Assembly: GCA_016190625.1 (NCBI GenBank)
Contig: JACPQF010000089.1
Coordinates: 1 to 61,655, forward strand
Source of the DNA: Chloroflexota bacterium
GTDB lineage: Bacteria > Chloroflexota > Dehalococcoidia > JACPQF01
Reading direction: 5' to 3'
Length of the DNA stretch: 61,655 nucleotides
Shown: positions 43,239-51,207 of the stretch, one piece after another
How positions within the stretch are numbered: the stretch's first letter is position 1
Layout of the letters: each line of letters opens with the position of its first letter
Program-made: the position numbers and the translations under genes
Notes under the pieces: model-generated
What the model was told of the DNA's origin: nothing
Database searches by the model: none
The model's input: only the letters and a program-made list of their open reading frames with translations

Positions 43239-44657
43239 ATGAGTTCTCGCAGGATGAAATTGGACCGCTGGCTCTGCCTGGTCGCGCTGGCCGCTTTTCT
43301 GGCTCTTCCGCCGGCGCCGGCGGCGGCCTTCGGCGGCAGCTTGCCCAGGGGGCTTCCGGATCATTTCTTCCTCGGCCTGGCCAATCACCCCGACGAGCTA
43401 AAATGGATGGTCGGCAGCGGCGTGCCCTGGGACGCACGCTATTATTACCTCTCTGGCGGTGTCAACACAGGGCAAAGCTGGACCGACTGGTTGCCGGATG
43501 GTGGCTTCGCCTCAATCTACATGGCCGATAGCGCCCGCAACGGCTACCTGCCGGTGTTCAGCTACTACCAAATCCAAAAGTCGGCCCCCGGCCTCGGGAA
43601 CAGCGAGGTCGAGATTGCCTTCAGCAACCTGAACAACCTGGACACCATGGCCGCCTACTACGCCGAGTTCAAGCTGCTAATGGAGAAGGCGCGCGCCTTC
43701 GGCAAGCCGGTGCTGGTCCACGTCGAGCCCGACCTGTGGGGCTTCATGCAGCAGCGGATCGGCGGCGGCGAGAATCCGGCGAAGATACCGGTGTCAGTGG
43801 CCTCCTCCGGCTTCAAGGACGTGAAGGGGTTTGCCAACGACCTATCGGGTTTCGGCAAGGCCCTACTCCACCTGCGGGACCGCTACGCCAGGAACGTCAT
43901 CCTCGCCGTCCACGCCTCGCCCTGGGCCACCAACCTGGACGTGTCGACCAGCAAGGACGTCAACCTCGACGTGGAGGCCATCGGGCGAAAGACGGGGAAG
44001 TTTCTCGCCTCCACCGGCAAGTGGGACCTCGTCTTCGTCGACCTGGCCGACCGGGACGCCGGCTATCTCGAGCTGGTGCAGAAGGACGGCGGATCCCATT
44101 GGTGGGACAAGAGCAACCAGACCTATCCCAACTTCAGCCGTTTTGCCCGCTACCTCGACGCCCTCTCCTCCCAGATGAGACTGCGCCTTGTCCTCTGGCA
44201 GGTGCCCGTGGGCAACACGATCATGCGGACCTCGAACAATACCGAGGGCCACTATCAGGACAACCGGGTGGAGTATTTTCTCGACCGGTCGATCGGCGCC
44301 GTCGAGGAGTATGCCCGCGCCGGGGTGATCGGCGTCCTGTTCGGCCGCGGCGCCCCCGGCCCGAGCACCTACACCGACGACAAGAAGGACGGCGTGACCA
44401 ATCCCCTGCCGATCAACGGTAATCTGGAGATGGCAACCTTGCCGGACGACGACGGGGGTTTCCTGCGCCTGAGGGCGGGTGACTATTACGGGCAGGGGGC
44501 CTTTGCGCTTCCCTCTCCCCCGAGGCAGATCGGAGCGATCCGTCTGATCCGTCTGATCGGTCTGATCGCGCTGGCGCTGCTGGCGGGATGCGGCCTTGCC
44601 GTTTGGCGAAAAAGGACTAACTCAACTGGACGGCCAGGGCCGTCAGTTGAGCGGTGA
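43239..44657 (+). CDS. Secreted or surface-anchored protein, glycosyl-hydrolase-like
   Basis: 472 residues: signal peptide (KLDRWLCLVALAAFLALPPAPAAA), a large extracytoplasmic domain and a C-terminal membrane helix followed by WRKRTN, so it is anchored with its domain outside. The alternating strands and helices (FFLGLANHPDELKWM, KPVLVHVEPDLWGFMQQ, LVLWQVPVGN) suggest a TIM-barrel glycosidase-like fold; catalytic acids cannot be assigned. ATG 43239 follows GAGGAA at 4 nt. The helix-coding region contains tandem GATC-containing 9-nt repeats (44532-44566). Its last 41 nt overlap the convergent kinase remnant. Confidence 0.6.
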   Translation: MSSRRMKLDRWLCLVALAAFLALPPAPAAAFGGSLPRGLPDHFFLGLANHPDELKWMVGSGVPWDARYYYLSGGVNTGQSWTDWLPDGGFASIYMADSARNGYLPVFSYYQIQKSAPGLGNSEVEIAFSNLNNLDTMAAYYAEFKLLMEKARAFGKPVLVHVEPDLWGFMQQRIGGGENPAKIPVSVASSGFKDVKGFANDLSGFGKALLHLRDRYARNVILAVHASPWATNLDVSTSKDVNLDVEAIGRKTGKFLASTGKWDLVFVDLADRDAGYLELVQKDGGSHWWDKSNQTYPNFSRFARYLDALSSQMRLRLVLWQVPVGNTIMRTSNNTEGHYQDNRVEYFLDRSIGAVEEYARAGVIGVLFGRGAPGPSTYTDDKKDGVTNPLPINGNLEMATLPDDDGGFLRLRAGDYYGQGAFALPSPPRQIGAIRLIRLIGLIALALLAGCGLAVWRKRTNSTGRPGPSVER

Positions 44658-45672
44658 GCTCGTCGGCGAGGCGGCGATCGATCTGGCCATCGCTCGCCAT
44701 TCCCCGCACGTCCTGTAGGGCCTCCTGGGTCTTCTGGAGAGCGTCCCTCGTGGCGCCTTTGATAAGCGCATCCCTGACCTCGGCGATCTGCTTTTGGAGG
44801 TCCCGCCCCGCCTTGCCGTTCTTCCCCGTCGTCGGAATGCTCCTCGCCAGAGCCTCGAGCTGGCTGAGGCGTTGCAGGGGGCTGGGGACAACTGCGGTCG
44901 GCGTCGGAACCGAAGTCGCCGTCGGTGGAACAGCCGTGGGGGTAGCGGCGGGCCTGGTGGGCGTGGCGACCGGAGACGGCGATTGGGCTGTGGTACCAGC
45001 CTTCGCCTGCCATTGCCGGGGCCAGAAGATCAGGCCGAGTAGGATGCAGAGGAAAAGCATCCCGAGCGCGAGGCCGTACATTAGGGACAAACGGACCCTC
45101 CTTGAAGTACTGCCTGCGATTGCCGCTCCGTTCGCCGATGACCGCCCCCTTGGAGGTGAAGGCAGCGCAGTTGACACCCGGACCGTGGGCGAGTCGTGAG
45201 CGGCAGATTGTTGGCCCAAAAGGCCGTCGAGCATGGCCGCTGCCGAAGGGTAGCGTTCCTCGGGATTCTTGGCTAGCGCCCGCGTTACCACCTGATCGAG
45301 CCAGAGTGGCAAATCTGGCCGCAGGGTAGAAGGAGTGGCAGGCTCGCGCTCCAGGTGCTGGGCAGCAACGGCAGCGGCAAGGTCTCCTTCAAGAGGTAAT
45401 CGCCCGGTCAGCAACTGGTAAAGCATGACGCCGACGGCATAGAGGTCGGACGCCGGGGTTGCGGGCCGGCCGGCCAGCCGTTCCGGCGCCAGATAGTGGA
45501 TCGAGCCGATCACCTCTCCCGTCTGGGTCAGCGTCGCCGCGACCGCTCCTTGGGAGATGCCGAAGTCGGCGAGCTTGGCCTGGCCATCGGCGGTGAGGAG
45601 CACGTTCTGCGGCTTGACGTCGCGGTGAACCAGTCCCCGGGCGTGGACGTGGGTCAGGGTACTTGACAGCAC
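44617..45672 (-). pseudogene. Ser/Thr protein kinase remnant lacking the N-lobe
   Basis: The product begins a few residues before HRDVKPQN (catalytic loop) and continues with DFG, the APE-like LAPERLAG, and the C-lobe. It then has one membrane helix (LGMLFLCILLGLIF), a Pro/Thr-rich linker and an extracytoplasmic helical domain. The ATP-binding glycine loop, the VAIK lysine and helix C, normally about 110 residues upstream, are absent, and a stop codon lies five codons before the first GTG. The break coincides with the promoter of the DAHP synthase gene. It cannot be an active kinase; the membrane-linked tail might still be made. Confidence 0.8.
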
Positions 45673-45691
45673 GCCCCATGCGTGCTATTAT
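45663..45691 (+). promoter_or_regulatory. Strong promoter of the aromatic leader/DAHP synthase transcript
   Basis: Consensus TTGACA (45663-45668), 17-nt spacer, TATTAT (45686-45691). It overlaps the 5' end of the kinase remnant on the other strand. Predicted start near 45698. Confidence 0.8.
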
Positions 45692-45719
45692 CTGGCCAGA
45701 ATTAGTCGGACGGAGTGTC

Positions 45720-45818
45720 ATGTCAGCCTTGTCTAGCCGCATTGGTCAAGCTTATTACTGGCGCTTTTACTTTACCGGGCTGCCGGCGGCAGAGGCTGTA
45801 GCTTGGCCCAGTAACTAG
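45720..45818 (+). CDS. Aromatic amino-acid leader peptide of the DAHP synthase gene
   Basis: A 32-codon frame with ATG 45720 and GGAG 4 nt upstream. Codons 12-18 read Y-Y-W-R-F-Y-F, six aromatics in seven positions (all three aromatic amino acids), and a further Trp is at codon 29. It starts about 22 nt after the predicted transcription start and is followed by terminator hairpins before a gene for the first step of aromatic synthesis. This is the classic layout of ribosome-mediated attenuation. The aromatic codon region can pair with CCAGTAA (45808-45814) or AGCGCCA (45817-45823) at the end of the leader. Confidence 0.8.
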   Translation: MSALSSRIGQAYYWRFYFTGLPAAEAVAWPSN

Positions 45819-45838
45819 CGCCAATCCCAAGACAGCTC

Positions 45839-45874
45839 AAGCCGTAGGCAGCCGGAAAACGCCTACGGCTTTTT
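45839..45874 (+). terminator. Attenuator hairpin of the DAHP synthase leader
   Basis: Stem AAGCCGTAGGC / GCCTACGGCTT around loop agccggaaaa, followed by a U-run (45870-45874). A partial competing pairing exists between GGCTG near the leader-peptide 3' end and CAGCC in its loop side, a possible antiterminator. Confidence 0.8.
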
Positions 45875-45901
45875 GTTTGGCCGGGACTGGACGGCCCGCA
45901 G

Positions 45902-45930
45902 AAGCCATAGGCAAAGCCCTATGGCTTTTT
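45902..45930 (+). terminator. Second terminator in the DAHP synthase leader
   Basis: Stem GCCATAGG (45904-45911) / CCTATGGC (45918-45925), loop 6 nt, U-run 45926-45930. Two consecutive terminators would make read-through stringent. Confidence 0.75.
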
Positions 45931-45936
45931 CGCGTG

Positions 45937-46052
45937 TGGCTCCGTAGTGGCCGCCGTCTCTGGCGGCCACGGGAGGCGGGCGGGCATCCTTCTAGGAAGG
46001 ACACCGCCCTTACAGCCAATTTTGGCTCCGTAGCCGTCTCTGGCGGCCACGG
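45937..46052. repeat. Direct repeat pair flanking a palindrome
   Basis: TGGCTCCGTAG...TCTCTGGCGGCCACGG occurs at 45937-45972 and again at 46023-46052; the second copy lacks 6 nt. Between them lies a GGGCGG...ATCCTTCTAGGAAGG...CCGCCC hairpin (45978-46009). The first copy also folds as TGGCCGCC/GGCGGCCA. It lies in the leader upstream of the DAHP synthase gene. Confidence 0.7.
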
Positions 46053-46099
46053 AACCGGGGACCCATACAAGTAACACTTGCACACAGTGGAGGAAGAAG

Positions 46100-46993
46100 A
46101 TGAAATCGCCGGAGCTAGAAATCGAGGAATTATCGCCGGTCAAGAAAACCCGACAGGACTACAGGCTGGTCGCCGGCTCCCCCGCCCTACCCGCCAGCGT
46201 CGTCGACGTGAGAGGCGTGCCCGTTGGCGGGGAGGAGATCGTAGTGATCGCCGGCCCCTGCGCTGTGGAAAACGGGGAGCAGGTGATGGCGACCGCTCTA
46301 TCGGTCAGGGATAGTGGCGCCAGGCTGCTGCGGGGCGGCGCTTTCAAGCCGCGCACTTCCCCCTACGACTTCCGCGGCCTGGGCGAGGAAGGACTCCAGA
46401 TCCTCGCCGCCGCCGGTCGGGCCAGTGGATTGCCCATCGTAACCGAGGTGCTGTCCGAACGTCACGTCGAGCTGGTTGCCGCCTACGCCGACGTCCTCCA
46501 AATCGGGACACGCAACATGAGCTGTTTCGCCCTGCTCGAAGAGGTGGCCCGGGCTGGGAAGCCGGTTCTCCTGAAGCGGGGCATGGCGGCCAAGATCAAG
46601 GAGTGGCTCCTCGCCGCCGAATACGTCATGGCCCAGGGGAACGACCAGATCATTCTCTGCGAGCGGGGCATTCGCTCCTTCGACTCCGATTTCTGCCGGA
46701 ACACCCTCGACCTTAACGCCGTGGCCATTGCCAAGCAGGAGACCCACCTCCCCGTCATCGTCGACCCCAGCCACGCCGCCGGGCGCTCCGACATCGTGAG
46801 CCTACTCGCCCGCGCCGCTATCGCCGTCGGCGCCGATGGGCTCCTCATCGAGGTCCACCCCACGCCCGAACAGGCCCTCTGTGACGGCTCCCAATCCCTC
46901 TCCACCGGCCAGTTCCAACGCTTCATGGATGACCTGGCTCCCCTTGCGGCCGCTTGTGGTCGCCACCTCGCGCCGCTCGCCGCGCTAGTGTGA
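46100..46993 (+). CDS. aroF: 3-deoxy-7-phosphoheptulonate (DAHP) synthase
   Basis: Joins phosphoenolpyruvate and erythrose 4-phosphate in the first step of the shikimate pathway (EC 2.5.1.54). At 297 residues it is the type I-beta/KDO8PS-like form. Motifs in order: IAGPCAVE, RGGAFKPRTSPYDFRG, IGTRNM, LLKRGM, ERGIRSF, DPSHAAGR and LIEVHP, supplying the metal and substrate ligands. A short N-terminal arm replaces a full ACT-like regulatory domain, so control may rest on the leader attenuator. GGAGGAAG precedes ATG 46100. Confidence 0.95.
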   Translation: MKSPELEIEELSPVKKTRQDYRLVAGSPALPASVVDVRGVPVGGEEIVVIAGPCAVENGEQVMATALSVRDSGARLLRGGAFKPRTSPYDFRGLGEEGLQILAAAGRASGLPIVTEVLSERHVELVAAYADVLQIGTRNMSCFALLEEVARAGKPVLLKRGMAAKIKEWLLAAEYVMAQGNDQIILCERGIRSFDSDFCRNTLDLNAVAIAKQETHLPVIVDPSHAAGRSDIVSLLARAAIAVGADGLLIEVHPTPEQALCDGSQSLSTGQFQRFMDDLAPLAAACGRHLAPLAALV

Positions 46994-47055
46994 CTTTGCT
47001 TATTTGGGAAACAAAGCTGCGTCTTCACCCCAGGCAGCGCGCTCTTTCCTACAGC

Positions 47056-47092
47056 GTAGGGGCGAATCCTTCGGCGGAAGAATTCGCCCTAC
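47056..47092. repeat. GTAGGGGCGA-type hairpin
   Basis: Imperfect hairpin: GTAGGGGCGAATCCTTC (47056-47072), loop ggcg, GAAGAATTCGCCCTAC (47077-47092), with one mismatch and one bulge. It is in the 208-nt gap between the DAHP synthase and M16 peptidase genes, which holds nothing else. Confidence 0.7.
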
Positions 47093-47201
47093 ATCTCCCG
47101 AAATCAACGTTTGTCACAAACCGGGCAATCCCCCGGCCGGGCTGGCGCAGACCTTGCAGCATGAAGGGTCAGAATCATCACCAAGAGGGGAGATAACCTA
47201 A

Positions 47202-48479
47202 ATGCTCGAGCCCGCGAAGACAGTCCTGCCCAACGGCGTGCGCGTTATCAGCGTCACCCAGGCGGAATCCGCCTCCGCCTCTCTGCGGTTCCTACTCAAG
47301 GCTGGCAGCGCCTTCGAGACGGAGGAGGAGCAGGGCATAAGCCATTTCACCGAACACCTTCTCTTCCAGGGCACCGAGCGTCGCCCCAGCTTCGGCGCCA
47401 TCGGGCGGGCTATCGAGTCCATCGGCGGCAGCATCAACGGCCAAACCGGCCATCTGGTAACCTCCTATTACTCTCACGTTCTCCCTGCCCACCTGGAAAC
47501 CGCCTTCGACGTGCTGAGCGACCTGCTTCTGCATCCCCGCCTGGATCCCAACGAGGTGAACCGCGAGCGCCAGGTGGTGCTAGAAGAGATAAACCGCCGC
47601 CACGACCGGCCCGACGAGTACGTCTGGTCCATCCTCCAGAGGCTCCTCTGGCCCGGCCAGGCGATGGGGAGAGAGACTCTGGGCACGCCCGAGACCCTGG
47701 CTACCTTCGACCGCGACAAGCTGGCCAGCTACCTACGCCACTGGTACCGCTCAGCCGACCTCGTCGTCGCCGCGGCCGGCCCGCTTCCCCACGAGGAGGT
47801 GATCGAGCTTGCCAATCGCTACTTGGGAGAGATGCCACTATCCGACCCCCATCCCCTGCCGGAAGCCACCCTCCAGCCTGGCAGAGACGTGCAGGTGGAG
47901 CCGCGCCCGACAGCCCAGACCCATCTATGTCTCGGCTTCCCTGCCTTCGGCCATCTCGACCCCCGCATCACGCCCTATCAGGTTCTAATCACCCTGCTGG
48001 GGCGGGGGATCAGCTCCCGACTGTTTCTCAGCGTCAGAGAACGTCTCGGTCTCGCCTACTCGGTAGGCGCTGCCGCCGTCGACCTCGTGGTCACGGGCGG
48101 CCTCGTCGTACGCTCCGGTCTGCGCTCCGACCGGTTGAGCGATGCGATCAAGACCGTTATCTGGGAGTTGGAGCATCTCAAGAGCCAGCCCGCCACGGAG
48201 GAGGAGCTCGCCCGGGCCAAAGAGCTGGAAAAGGCCAAGATCCTCTTCGGACTGGAGCGGGCCGAAGTGGTAGCCGATCACTTCGGCGGCCAGGAGCTGC
48301 TGCTGGGGCGGATGGAGCCCATAGAGAACATGGTGAGAAGGATAGACAGCACCACCGTCGAGGAGTTACAGGTCCTTGCCCGCTCCCTGTTCCGCTTCGA
48401 CGACCTGAAGGTCGCCGCCATCGGCGACCTGGACCGGGATGTCCTCGCTCGCTACCTCGACCAGTCGCTGGGCACCTAG
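47202..48479 (+). CDS. M16 family zinc peptidase
   Basis: A 425-residue pitrilysin/processing-peptidase-type metalloprotease. The inverted zinc motif HFTEH is at residues 48-52 with the distal glutamate in RQVVLEEINRR (near 128). The second M16 domain (about 190-420) has the family R-x-x-x-G-x-x-Y-like RERLGLAYSVGA. The length equals one active chain of the bacterial two-domain enzymes. No signal peptide, so it should be cytosolic. GGGGAG upstream of ATG 47202. Confidence 0.94.
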   Translation: MLEPAKTVLPNGVRVISVTQAESASASLRFLLKAGSAFETEEEQGISHFTEHLLFQGTERRPSFGAIGRAIESIGGSINGQTGHLVTSYYSHVLPAHLETAFDVLSDLLLHPRLDPNEVNRERQVVLEEINRRHDRPDEYVWSILQRLLWPGQAMGRETLGTPETLATFDRDKLASYLRHWYRSADLVVAAAGPLPHEEVIELANRYLGEMPLSDPHPLPEATLQPGRDVQVEPRPTAQTHLCLGFPAFGHLDPRITPYQVLITLLGRGISSRLFLSVRERLGLAYSVGAAAVDLVVTGGLVVRSGLRSDRLSDAIKTVIWELEHLKSQPATEEELARAKELEKAKILFGLERAEVVADHFGGQELLLGRMEPIENMVRRIDSTTVEELQVLARSLFRFDDLKVAAIGDLDRDVLARYLDQSLGT

Positions 48480-48532
48480 CCGGGCGGGGACCAAACACGA
48501 AGGCACGAAGTCGCACAAAGAACACAAAGAGA

Positions 48533-48704
48533 CTTAGTGGTGCATCCGGTAAGTAGTTGCAATCCATCCCGCTCAGGGCGTCCTTCAGCGGAAGGACGCC
48601 CCTACATGTGGGTCAACGTAGCCAAAACATGTAGGGGCGGCTCGGGAGCCGCCCATGACCACCGTTTCTGTTAGTACCACGGATTCACCGGATGGACCAC
48701 TTGG
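48533..48704. repeat. Composite palindromic element B
   Basis: Outer inverted repeats CTTAGTGGTGCATCCGGTAA (48533-48552) and TCACCGGATGGACCACTTGG (48685-48704) match those of element A. Inside are two hairpins: GGGCGTCCTT/AAGGACGCCC (48576-48601) and GGGCGGCTC/GAGCCGCCC (48635-48654), joined by CCTACATGT/ACATGTAGG. No reading frame. It fills the 279-nt gap between the M16 and AhpD-like genes. Confidence 0.75.
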
Positions 48705-48758
48705 TGCTCTTCGGCTACTTGATGCCTTCGTGTTTCCGCTGTCCACCGGCGCTGACCG

Positions 48759-49322
48759 CTACGGGCGTGGCGATCTCGTTTTCCCGAATAAGCCGCCGCC
48801 CTCTTCCACGTCGACTCGCAGGGTCAGCAAAACGCCGGCCACGGCCCGCCAGAAGACGGCCGACAGCGTCAGCTCGACGATCTCCCTGGCGTTCAGGAAA
48901 CTGCCGGCGCGGGCGAAGGTTTCATCCGTGACGTCGTCGCCCCTGAACACCTCGTCGGCGAACTTGAGCACAGTTTTCTCTCGCTCGTCGAAGGCGCCGC
49001 TGCTTTCCCAATCGGCTACGGCGGCTATCTGCTCCTCGGTCACCCCTACTTCCCGGGCTATCGCCGCGTGCTGCGTCCACTCGTACTGGCAGCCACTGAG
49101 CACTGCCACCCTCAGGATCACGATCTCCCGCAGCTTACCGTCGAGCTGGGCCTTCGTCATCAAGGCATTCCCCAGTTTCATGAAGGGCAGCATGCCCGCC
49201 GGGGTATGGCCCACCATGCGATAGATATTGACTATCCTCGCCCCATTCCGCTCCAGCTTGCGAAAGACCTCTTGCACCGCCGGCTCGGCGTTGAACCGGT
49301 CGACATAAGGCAATCGCGCCAT
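48759..49322 (-). CDS. Carboxymuconolactone decarboxylase/AhpD-like family protein
   Basis: A 187-residue all-helical protein of the CMD/AhpD superfamily. The MARLPYVDRFNAEPAVQEVFRKLERNGARIVNIYRMVGHTP region and REIVILRVAVLSGCQYEWTQHAAIAREVGVTEEQIAAV are typical. The AhpD-like C-x-x-C redox pair is replaced by C-x-x-x-W, so peroxiredoxin-reductase activity is doubtful; the carboxymuconolactone-type group fits better. Start at ATG 49322, because AAAGGAGGG lies upstream; the frame is open to 49373. Confidence 0.88.
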   Translation of the reverse strand: MARLPYVDRFNAEPAVQEVFRKLERNGARIVNIYRMVGHTPAGMLPFMKLGNALMTKAQLDGKLREIVILRVAVLSGCQYEWTQHAAIAREVGVTEEQIAAVADWESSGAFDEREKTVLKFADEVFRGDDVTDETFARAGSFLNAREIVELTLSAVFWRAVAGVLLTLRVDVEEGGGLFGKTRSPRP

Positions 49323-49405
49323 CTCTTGTCCCTCCTTTTCCTTTTCCGCGGACTTGCTCCGCTTGACATTCAACCGTCCGGAAACCTATATCGTTAGCGT
49401 AAGGT

Positions 49406-49489
49406 GCGGAGGTGGCTCAGTGGTAGAGCATCTCCTTGCCAAGGACAGGGTCGCGTCCTTCTGCTGAAGGACGAATCTCGTCTTCCGCT
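49406..49489 (+). pseudogene. tRNA-Gly (GCC) with T-arm replaced by a palindrome
   Basis: Acceptor stem GCGGAGG / CTTCCGC, D-arm GGCTCAGTGGTAGAGC and anticodon loop TTGCCAA (anticodon GCC) fit tRNA-Gly. Where the T-arm should read GCGGGTTCGAAT, the sequence is GCG, then the palindrome TCCTTCTGCTGAAGGA, then CGAATCTCGT. The palindrome resembles the CGTCCTTC-type hairpin at 48576. The anticodon stem has one mismatch (C28-C42) and no encoded CCA follows. The gene should not form a normal T-loop, so it is likely dead, unless the hairpin is tolerated. Confidence 0.72.
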
Positions 49490-49491
49490 CA

Positions 49492-50970
49492 TTATTCCTC
49501 CGACAGCTCGTAGTACCGGAGCCGCACGCCCACGAACTCCCGCTCGTCGAGAAGTCGGCCATTCCTATCCAGCCAACCCCGTACAAGGGCGCGGTCGTCC
49601 CAGAAATCCTCCTCGGCGATGAAGAGCCATAGACGTTTGATGCCGCCCGTGGCGGCCTTCAGCTTGTTGCTCACCTCCTCCTCGCTCACGCCCTGATTGG
49701 CGTAGGGAGGGTCTACCCAGCGGTAAGGGCTCCGATGATAGTAGTCAAACGAGCGCCGCATATAGGGCATTACCGCCACAACCGCATCGTTTCGCTGACC
49801 CTCGGCCTCGTAGTATCGTACGGCCGCTCGGAAGTCGGCCTTTATGGTCGTGTGCTGCAAGTGGTAGGCAGCCATCCAGGAGACCACCGCGACCAAAGTG
49901 GCGCAGGCAACCAGCAGCACTGCCGACCGGCGACCAATGGCGATGAGACCGGCGGCCACGAGGATCTGGAACCCCGGCGCGACGACGATCAGATAGCGCT
50001 CCGTGAACATCGGGTAGCGGAGCGATACGGCGTAGAAGGCGACCAGCGGCGCCACCAGGTAGAGCAGCGCGCCAATCACCGGCCAGCGCGATGGGGGCTG
50101 AGCCTCCCCCCGACCTAGGACCACCGCGCAACATAGGAGAAAGATGAACAGGGTGAGGGTAAGCGCGTTTCCGCCGCTGGCGCCCACGCTAAAGGCCGAT
50201 AGGAGTGCTGTCGCCATCTCCCGCAGGGGCAGGACCGCGTAGGGGCTGGGGGGCGGGTTCAGCAGCAGCGGCCACTGCCACACTGCCAGCGGCACGTACG
50301 GGACTGTGAGCCAGACGGCAGCGGCCAAAAAGCCGCCAAGACGATTCCTGAATCGCGAGATGCCGGCGAAAAACACCGCCGCCTCTCCCACCAAAACGAG
50401 CGCGGCGAAGAAATGAACGTAGAGCGCCACGCTGGTGCTGGTCACGTAGAGAATCCAGAACCACGGGCCGTTGCTCTGCATAGCCTTCAGGAAGAGGTAA
50501 GCCGACAGCAGAGTGAGGGCGGCGAGGAGGGAGTACATCTTGGCCTCTTGGGAATACCAGATGTAGTACGGCGACAGCGTGGCAACCGCCGCCGCCGCCA
50601 GACCCGTCCACCGGCCCAAGACGAGAGCCCCCGCCGCATAGGTAAGGGGAATCGCCACGACGCCGAAGGCCACCGAAAGGAACCGCACCGCGAACTCCGA
50701 GCTGCCCGCCAAAACCAGCCAATAGTGGAGGATCAAGGAGTACAGCGGCCCGTTCTCGCCGACGGCGATGAATCTACTTACCAGCGACCGCAGGCCCTCC
50801 CGGGCGAAGAGGACGGCGTCCACCTCGTCTCGCCAGAAGCTCTGAAACTCCAACTGGTAGACCCGCAGACCGAAGGCGGCGAGAGCCAGCGTGACGAGAA
50901 GAGCCGGCAACAGCCACTCATCTCGCCGGCTATCGGCGAGCCGACGCCAGGCTCTCTCCCAACCCTCCAT
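49492..50970 (-). CDS. GT39-like (ArnT/PMT-type) membrane glycosyltransferase
   Basis: 492 residues with 10-12 predicted helices. The first outer loop has QSFWRDEVDAVLFAREG, the Asp/Glu motif expected in GT-C enzymes that use polyprenyl-phosphate sugars, followed by GENGPLYSLILHYWLVLAGSSEFAVRFLS and SPYYIWYSQEAKMYSLLAAL, a strong signature of this family. A soluble C-terminal part (from about 380) follows. It probably glycosylates surface proteins or lipids; the Ser/Thr-rich LPXTG-type protein next door is a possible client (inference). Confidence 0.87.
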   Translation of the reverse strand: MEGWERAWRRLADSRRDEWLLPALLVTLALAAFGLRVYQLEFQSFWRDEVDAVLFAREGLRSLVSRFIAVGENGPLYSLILHYWLVLAGSSEFAVRFLSVAFGVVAIPLTYAAGALVLGRWTGLAAAAVATLSPYYIWYSQEAKMYSLLAALTLLSAYLFLKAMQSNGPWFWILYVTSTSVALYVHFFAALVLVGEAAVFFAGISRFRNRLGGFLAAAVWLTVPYVPLAVWQWPLLLNPPPSPYAVLPLREMATALLSAFSVGASGGNALTLTLFIFLLCCAVVLGRGEAQPPSRWPVIGALLYLVAPLVAFYAVSLRYPMFTERYLIVVAPGFQILVAAGLIAIGRRSAVLLVACATLVAVVSWMAAYHLQHTTIKADFRAAVRYYEAEGQRNDAVVAVMPYMRRSFDYYHRSPYRWVDPPYANQGVSEEEVSNKLKAATGGIKRLWLFIAEEDFWDDRALVRGWLDRNGRLLDEREFVGVRLRYYELSEE

Positions 50971-51087
50971 CCGCCGTCTCCCTTCTCCTTCCCAACAAGA
51001 ACCCCACAGCCACCACTATGGGAAACTGTGGGGTACGACATCCCGGGGGGCTTCGAATCTCTTTCGCAGGCCAACAGAACGCAAGCC

Positions 51088-51167
51088 TGGACGGTGAGGC
51101 TTCAGCCGGTGAGGCCAGTCGAGCGACCAGGCGAATCGAACATTACCGGCTAAAGCCTCACCGTCCA
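51088..51167. repeat. Long inverted repeat between the GT39 and LPXTG genes
   Basis: Arms of 25 nt (51088-51112 and 51143-51167; core TGGACGGTGAGGCTT) with two mismatches, flanked by GCAAGC and GCTTGC. A second hairpin CCCCACAG/CTGTGGGG lies at 51001-51032. No U-run, so it may be a transcript stabiliser or remnant element. Confidence 0.65.
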
Positions 51168-51207
51168 AGGGTGTGCTTGCTTGCAACGTGGGTAGAAATC
51201 ACGAATC

